In this document: positions 61,297 through 64,000 of the stretch, piece by piece
How positions within the stretch are numbered: the first letter of the stretch is position 1
Layout of the letters: the number at the start of each line of letters is the position of its first letter
Origin: Gemmatimonadales bacterium
Lineage (GTDB): Bacteria > Gemmatimonadota > Gemmatimonadetes > Gemmatimonadales > GWC2-71-9
Direction of reading: 5' to 3'
DNA length: 64,000 nt
Assembly: GCA_036265815.1 (NCBI GenBank)
Contig: DATAOI010000028.1
Coordinates: 1-64,000, forward strand
Made by a program: the position numbers and the translations under genes
The notes under the pieces: generated by a model
Seen by the model: only the letters and a program-made list of their open reading frames with translations
Database searches by the model: none
What the model was told of the DNA's origin: nothing

Positions 61297-61907
61297 AAAG
61301 CCTCAAGGATCCTGACCGCGATGCTGGCCGGATCCTCGGTCGCATCGAATGTCTTCATCGGGCAGTAGGGCAGTTGGGACCACGCCATCAATTCCCGAGA
61401 TATCTCGGCACGGGTCAGCTCCTGCTTCCTGGCGAGCACAACTTCCGAGGGAGCACTCAGGTTGACGACGAGATCCGGGCGTGGGAGAAGGCCGATCGCG
61501 GCAGTCGCAAGGGACGCCGGCCCATAAAAGCGGAGCGCCGCAGGCTGCACAACATAGCCGTACGCCCACCGGTCGGCGATCACAAGGCTCCCCCGTCGCA
61601 GTGCCGGCCGAATGGCAATCGCATACCCGATCCAACAGCGGCCCCAGTTGCGGATCAGGCGACACCAGCCAAGGACTCGTGAGCCAGTCGGATTTATCAC
61701 GGGACGCCGTGTTGCCTCATGCGCTGGCGGCTTTGTAAGGAGCTGCCTGCGAAGCGGTGGCATGAAGTGAAAGTACGCGGTGGGTCCCCCAAATGAGTTG
61801 GCCAGGGCCCTCGCCACGCTGGTTTTCCCCACGCCATCGGGTCCTACAAGGACGATGAATGCGCCCGAGTGGCCGCGGTGAGCGATAACTGAAGCAACCC
61901 GTATCAC
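61293..61907 (-). CDS. dTMP-kinase-like P-loop kinase
   Basis: The 204-residue protein has the P-loop VGPDGVGKTSVARALA (residues about 21-36), LVIADRWAYGY (the DR motif of thymidylate kinases) and a C-terminal LMAWSQLPYCPMKTFDATEDP. The usual lid and dTMP-contact residues are poorly conserved, so the substrate may not be dTMP. Similar proteins are seen in exopolysaccharide loci. GTG start. The following APH-like gene overlaps by 4 nt. Confidence 0.8.
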   Translation of the reverse strand: MIRVASVIAHRGHSGAFIVLVGPDGVGKTSVARALANSFGGPTAYFHFMPPLRRQLLTKPPAHEATRRPVINPTGSRVLGWCRLIRNWGRCWIGYAIAIRPALRRGSLVIADRWAYGYVVQPAALRFYGPASLATAAIGLLPRPDLVVNLSAPSEVVLARKQELTRAEISRELMAWSQLPYCPMKTFDATEDPASIAVRILEAL

Positions 61908-62144
61908 TATTTGAACTCACAGTCTGACTGTCCGAACCCGGCGGGCTGGAGCTTACGGTGCGGTAAGCCCCAGGAGCAAGCCATGGGTGAGTTGGGACTG
62001 TACTGATAAGTGTCTTGTCCTGGGCAGCTGCGAGACTTTAACACGGTAGACTCCAATGAACCGCTGTCGCTCGCCGCCGAGCCTCGAGGCCTACAGGGCG
62101 GCTCTTCTACTGGCCGGGTGAACCGTCATTCGGACTTCAGCAAC

Positions 62145-63296
62145 CTAAGCCATCCCAAGGACCCGCATGTACTCGCTAGCGATTCGAGCAGGGGCATAGT
62201 ATGCCCGTATGTCACGCACGTCGTCTTCCGTAGGAAGAAACAGGTCGCGCTTCTCAATGATTTCCAGCATCCGGCAGGCGAACTCCTCGACATCGAGCGG
62301 ATCGCTGACGTAGGTTGCCTTCCCAAGAGTCGTTTCTGGGAGGGCCGCGCATCTGGTCGTGAGCGTCGGAACCCCCATCCCGAGGGCCTCCACGGTGGGC
62401 ATGCCGAAACCTTCGAACATTGATGGCAGCACGAAGAGATCCGCGCCGCGATAAAGGGAGCCCAGAACGTCATCCGGCACGTGGCCCAGAATCGCAATTC
62501 TGTCGCCTAAGTGGAGCTCCGCAATCAGCCCCGCTATATCATCTGCTGCTCCCCGCTTGATCCCCTGGAGGTTACCCCTCAGCTGTCCCGCGAGCACCAA
62601 ATTGTGTGGAATTCGATGCCGAAGTGAAGCAAATGCCCGTATAAGCGTTGCGAGATTCTTGTGGGGATAGTGTGATGCGACGGTGAGGATATAGGTAGAC
62701 GTTCGATCGTGGAGGGGCGACGCACGGGGTTCGCTCGAGGCCTCGAATCGCCCCCACGCGATTGGATTGGGAATCACGCACAGCTTGGACTCGTAGGTAG
62801 CTCCGTAAGCGTTCAACACGTCGTCCCGCACGAACTCGGAGATCGCGATTACATAATCGGCTGATCGTAGTGTCAAGCGGTGCGCGAAATTAAGCCATAG
62901 CCGCTTCCGCCGGGAGAAGTTGTCGGGCAGATGTCTGTACTGGATGTCGTGGATGATGGTGGCGGTTCTCACGCTGGGAAGCTTTGGAGGGGTGTAGTAA
63001 TTGGCGAACAACATCGATGCGAGCCCCCGCCGGTAGGCCGCTAGAGGAACATTGATGGACTCCTTGACGAATCGATTCCCGCGACCCTGGACTTCCACCA
63101 AAGACAGGCCCAGCCGATCGCGCAGGCTCTCCAACCGGCGCTGGAACACGGGATCGAGCTCCCCTACGCTTTGGACGAACAGCGTGGTGCCCCAGGCCTC
63201 GGGATGCTGCGCTAAGCCTTCCAGGAGGTTGTAGAGCATGTACTCGGCGCCGCCCACCCGACCGGTACGGATGAATAGTCCGCTCACGCCTAGCAT
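62145..63296 (-). CDS. GT4-family glycosyltransferase
   Basis: From ATG 63296 the 383-residue protein has LFIRTGRVGGAEYMLYNLLEG at the N-terminus and ILTVASHYPHKNLATLIRAF, LAGQLRG, GHVPDDVLGSLYRGADLFVLP and PSMFEGFGMPTVEALGMGVPTLT, a complete GT4 donor site with the two Glu residues. A longer start at 63398 adds 34 unstructured residues. It stands 111 nt after the ligase-like gene and ends 237 nt before the kinase operon. Confidence 0.9.
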   Translation of the reverse strand: MLGVSGLFIRTGRVGGAEYMLYNLLEGLAQHPEAWGTTLFVQSVGELDPVFQRRLESLRDRLGLSLVEVQGRGNRFVKESINVPLAAYRRGLASMLFANYYTPPKLPSVRTATIIHDIQYRHLPDNFSRRKRLWLNFAHRLTLRSADYVIAISEFVRDDVLNAYGATYESKLCVIPNPIAWGRFEASSEPRASPLHDRTSTYILTVASHYPHKNLATLIRAFASLRHRIPHNLVLAGQLRGNLQGIKRGAADDIAGLIAELHLGDRIAILGHVPDDVLGSLYRGADLFVLPSMFEGFGMPTVEALGMGVPTLTTRCAALPETTLGKATYVSDPLDVEEFACRMLEIIEKRDLFLPTEDDVRDIRAYYAPARIASEYMRVLGMA

Positions 63297-63407
63297 ACGC
63301 AACTGCCTTGACCAAGCCCTCCCCCCCCAAGTTGGCCCTTGCGCATCGGTCCTCGCTCCCGGTTTCGCCTCCCAGTTCCGATCCTCAGAGATCGGCAACC
63401 GGGACGA

Positions 63408-64000
63408 TCACCGCAGGAACTGCGGAGTGTAAGTTCGCCCCGCCGATCGAACACTTGGCCGCTGTGGATCGGTCGCCACGGCCGGTGCTCGCGTCTGGTT
63501 TGCAATAAGGATGCAGACCAGAAGCAGCAGCAGGTCGAACCCCGGTGCGGCGGCAAAGCTTTCGAATGTGACCGAGTTGACCGTCAGGTACACAGCGGCC
63601 GAGAAGGCGCTCGCCTGGCACCATACCGCCTCTCGTGAGAGCCCCTCTATCGGCCGGCAGGTGACCACGAGACAGTACACCAACGAGCCCCACAGCAGCA
63701 CCGCGCCCAGCACTCCCAGGTCGAGGAGAGTCTGCAAGAGTGCGTTGTGGGCATAAGAGGCCCAGGGTACCGCCGCCAATAGGGCAGCGCGCGACCCCTG
63801 GAAGCCAACGCCCAAAACCGGATGCTTGACCAGGAGGGGCCATGCCGCTCGCCAGACGTCGGTTCGCCCGGAAAAGCCCTCCAGATCTCGGACGGATTGG
63901 CCTCGCAATATGAGCTCGGCGACCCGAGGGTCGGTACTCGCGATCCGGGTAAGCAGATCGGCCATGGTTTCGCCCTTGGAAGCAAACAGCACCAGGAGCG
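63408..64000 (-). CDS. O-antigen ligase/Wzy-like protein, 5' truncated by window
   Basis: The open frame runs past base 64000, so only the C-terminal about 197 residues are visible. The segment GFSGRTDVWRAAWPLLVKHPVLGVGFQG, split here across motif positions, with YAHNALLQTLLDLG is the hallmark loop of the O-antigen ligase/polymerase family, followed by two or three membrane helices. It should ligate or polymerise lipid-linked glycan on the periplasmic side. Transcription continues toward the GT4 gene at 62145. Confidence 0.85.
   Translation of the reverse strand, partial: LLVLFASKGETMADLLTRIASTDPRVAELILRGQSVRDLEGFSGRTDVWRAAWPLLVKHPVLGVGFQGSRAALLAAVPWASYAHNALLQTLLDLGVLGAVLLWGSLVYCLVVTCRPIEGLSREAVWCQASAFSAAVYLTVNSVTFESFAAAPGFDLLLLLVCILIANQTRAPAVATDPQRPSVRSAGRTYTPQFLR

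Noticed and set aside
1-64000. CRISPR arrays, tRNA or rRNA genes and transposases
   Set aside because: No direct-repeat arrays, no cloverleaf or T-loop sequence and no transposase motifs were seen by eye; a tRNAscan and repeat search would be decisive.

Overview
The window is a 64-kb chromosomal segment of a high-GC Gram-negative bacterium. Outer-membrane TonB receptors, an RND/TolC pump, many lipoprotein signals, an ECF sigma/FecR/TonB-receptor operon, M13 and S9 peptidases and secreted DUF4440-type proteins together look most like Gemmatimonadota (soil type). That assignment is an inference from gene content; no rRNA, tRNA or other phylogenetic marker is present. No CRISPR array, transposase or integrase was seen.

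Layout. (a) 0-7.7 kb: the tail of a dihydrofolate-reductase-fold gene, a membrane-anchored hypothetical, then a minus-strand operon of ECF sigma factor, FecR anti-sigma factor, STN-domain TonB receptor and secreted S9 peptidase, which reads as a cell-surface signalling and peptide-uptake unit. (b) 7.8-22.3 kb: many small single genes (lipoproteins, NTF2-like, GNAT, GAF, DUF1772, DoxX, VOC, AraC/GlxA regulator, M13 peptidase, DUF2911, AlkA-type glycosylase). Between 10.2 and 14.9 kb sit five broken genes: SUKH/SMI1-KNR4, alpha/beta-hydrolase tail, LamG tail, CPBP protease and an HExxH protease. (c) 22.3-32.5 kb, minus strand: TetR-TolC-MFP-RND efflux operon whose genes overlap by 1-4 nt, followed by leucyl aminopeptidase and an outer-membrane beta-barrel protein apparently starting at CTG. 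(d) 32.6-37.8 kb: a GT-C-like membrane protein, ABC-F ATPase, ArsC-like, MOSC and FMN-reductase genes.

(e) 37.7-64 kb: a large surface-polysaccharide region, entered through a truncated methyltransferase. It carries three GT4 and one GT2 glycosyltransferases, a Wzx-type flippase, an O-antigen-ligase/Wzy-like protein (cut by the window edge), two NodB-type deacetylases (one fused to a GT2), two FAD-dependent amine-oxidase-like proteins, an NAD-dependent epimerase, a methyltransferase lacking its SAM-binding core, a sulfatase/phosphoethanolamine-transferase-like membrane enzyme with a 47-residue companion protein, a dTMP-kinase-like and an APH-like kinase, and two tandem beta-helix lipoproteins with their own promoter and terminator-like signals. 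These genes plausibly assemble, modify, flip and polymerise an exopolysaccharide or O-antigen-like glycan that may carry phosphate-linked groups.

Regulatory signals I could read are a TetR promoter/operator, a near-leaderless sigma-operon promoter, and a strong sigma-70-type promoter before the second beta-helix gene.
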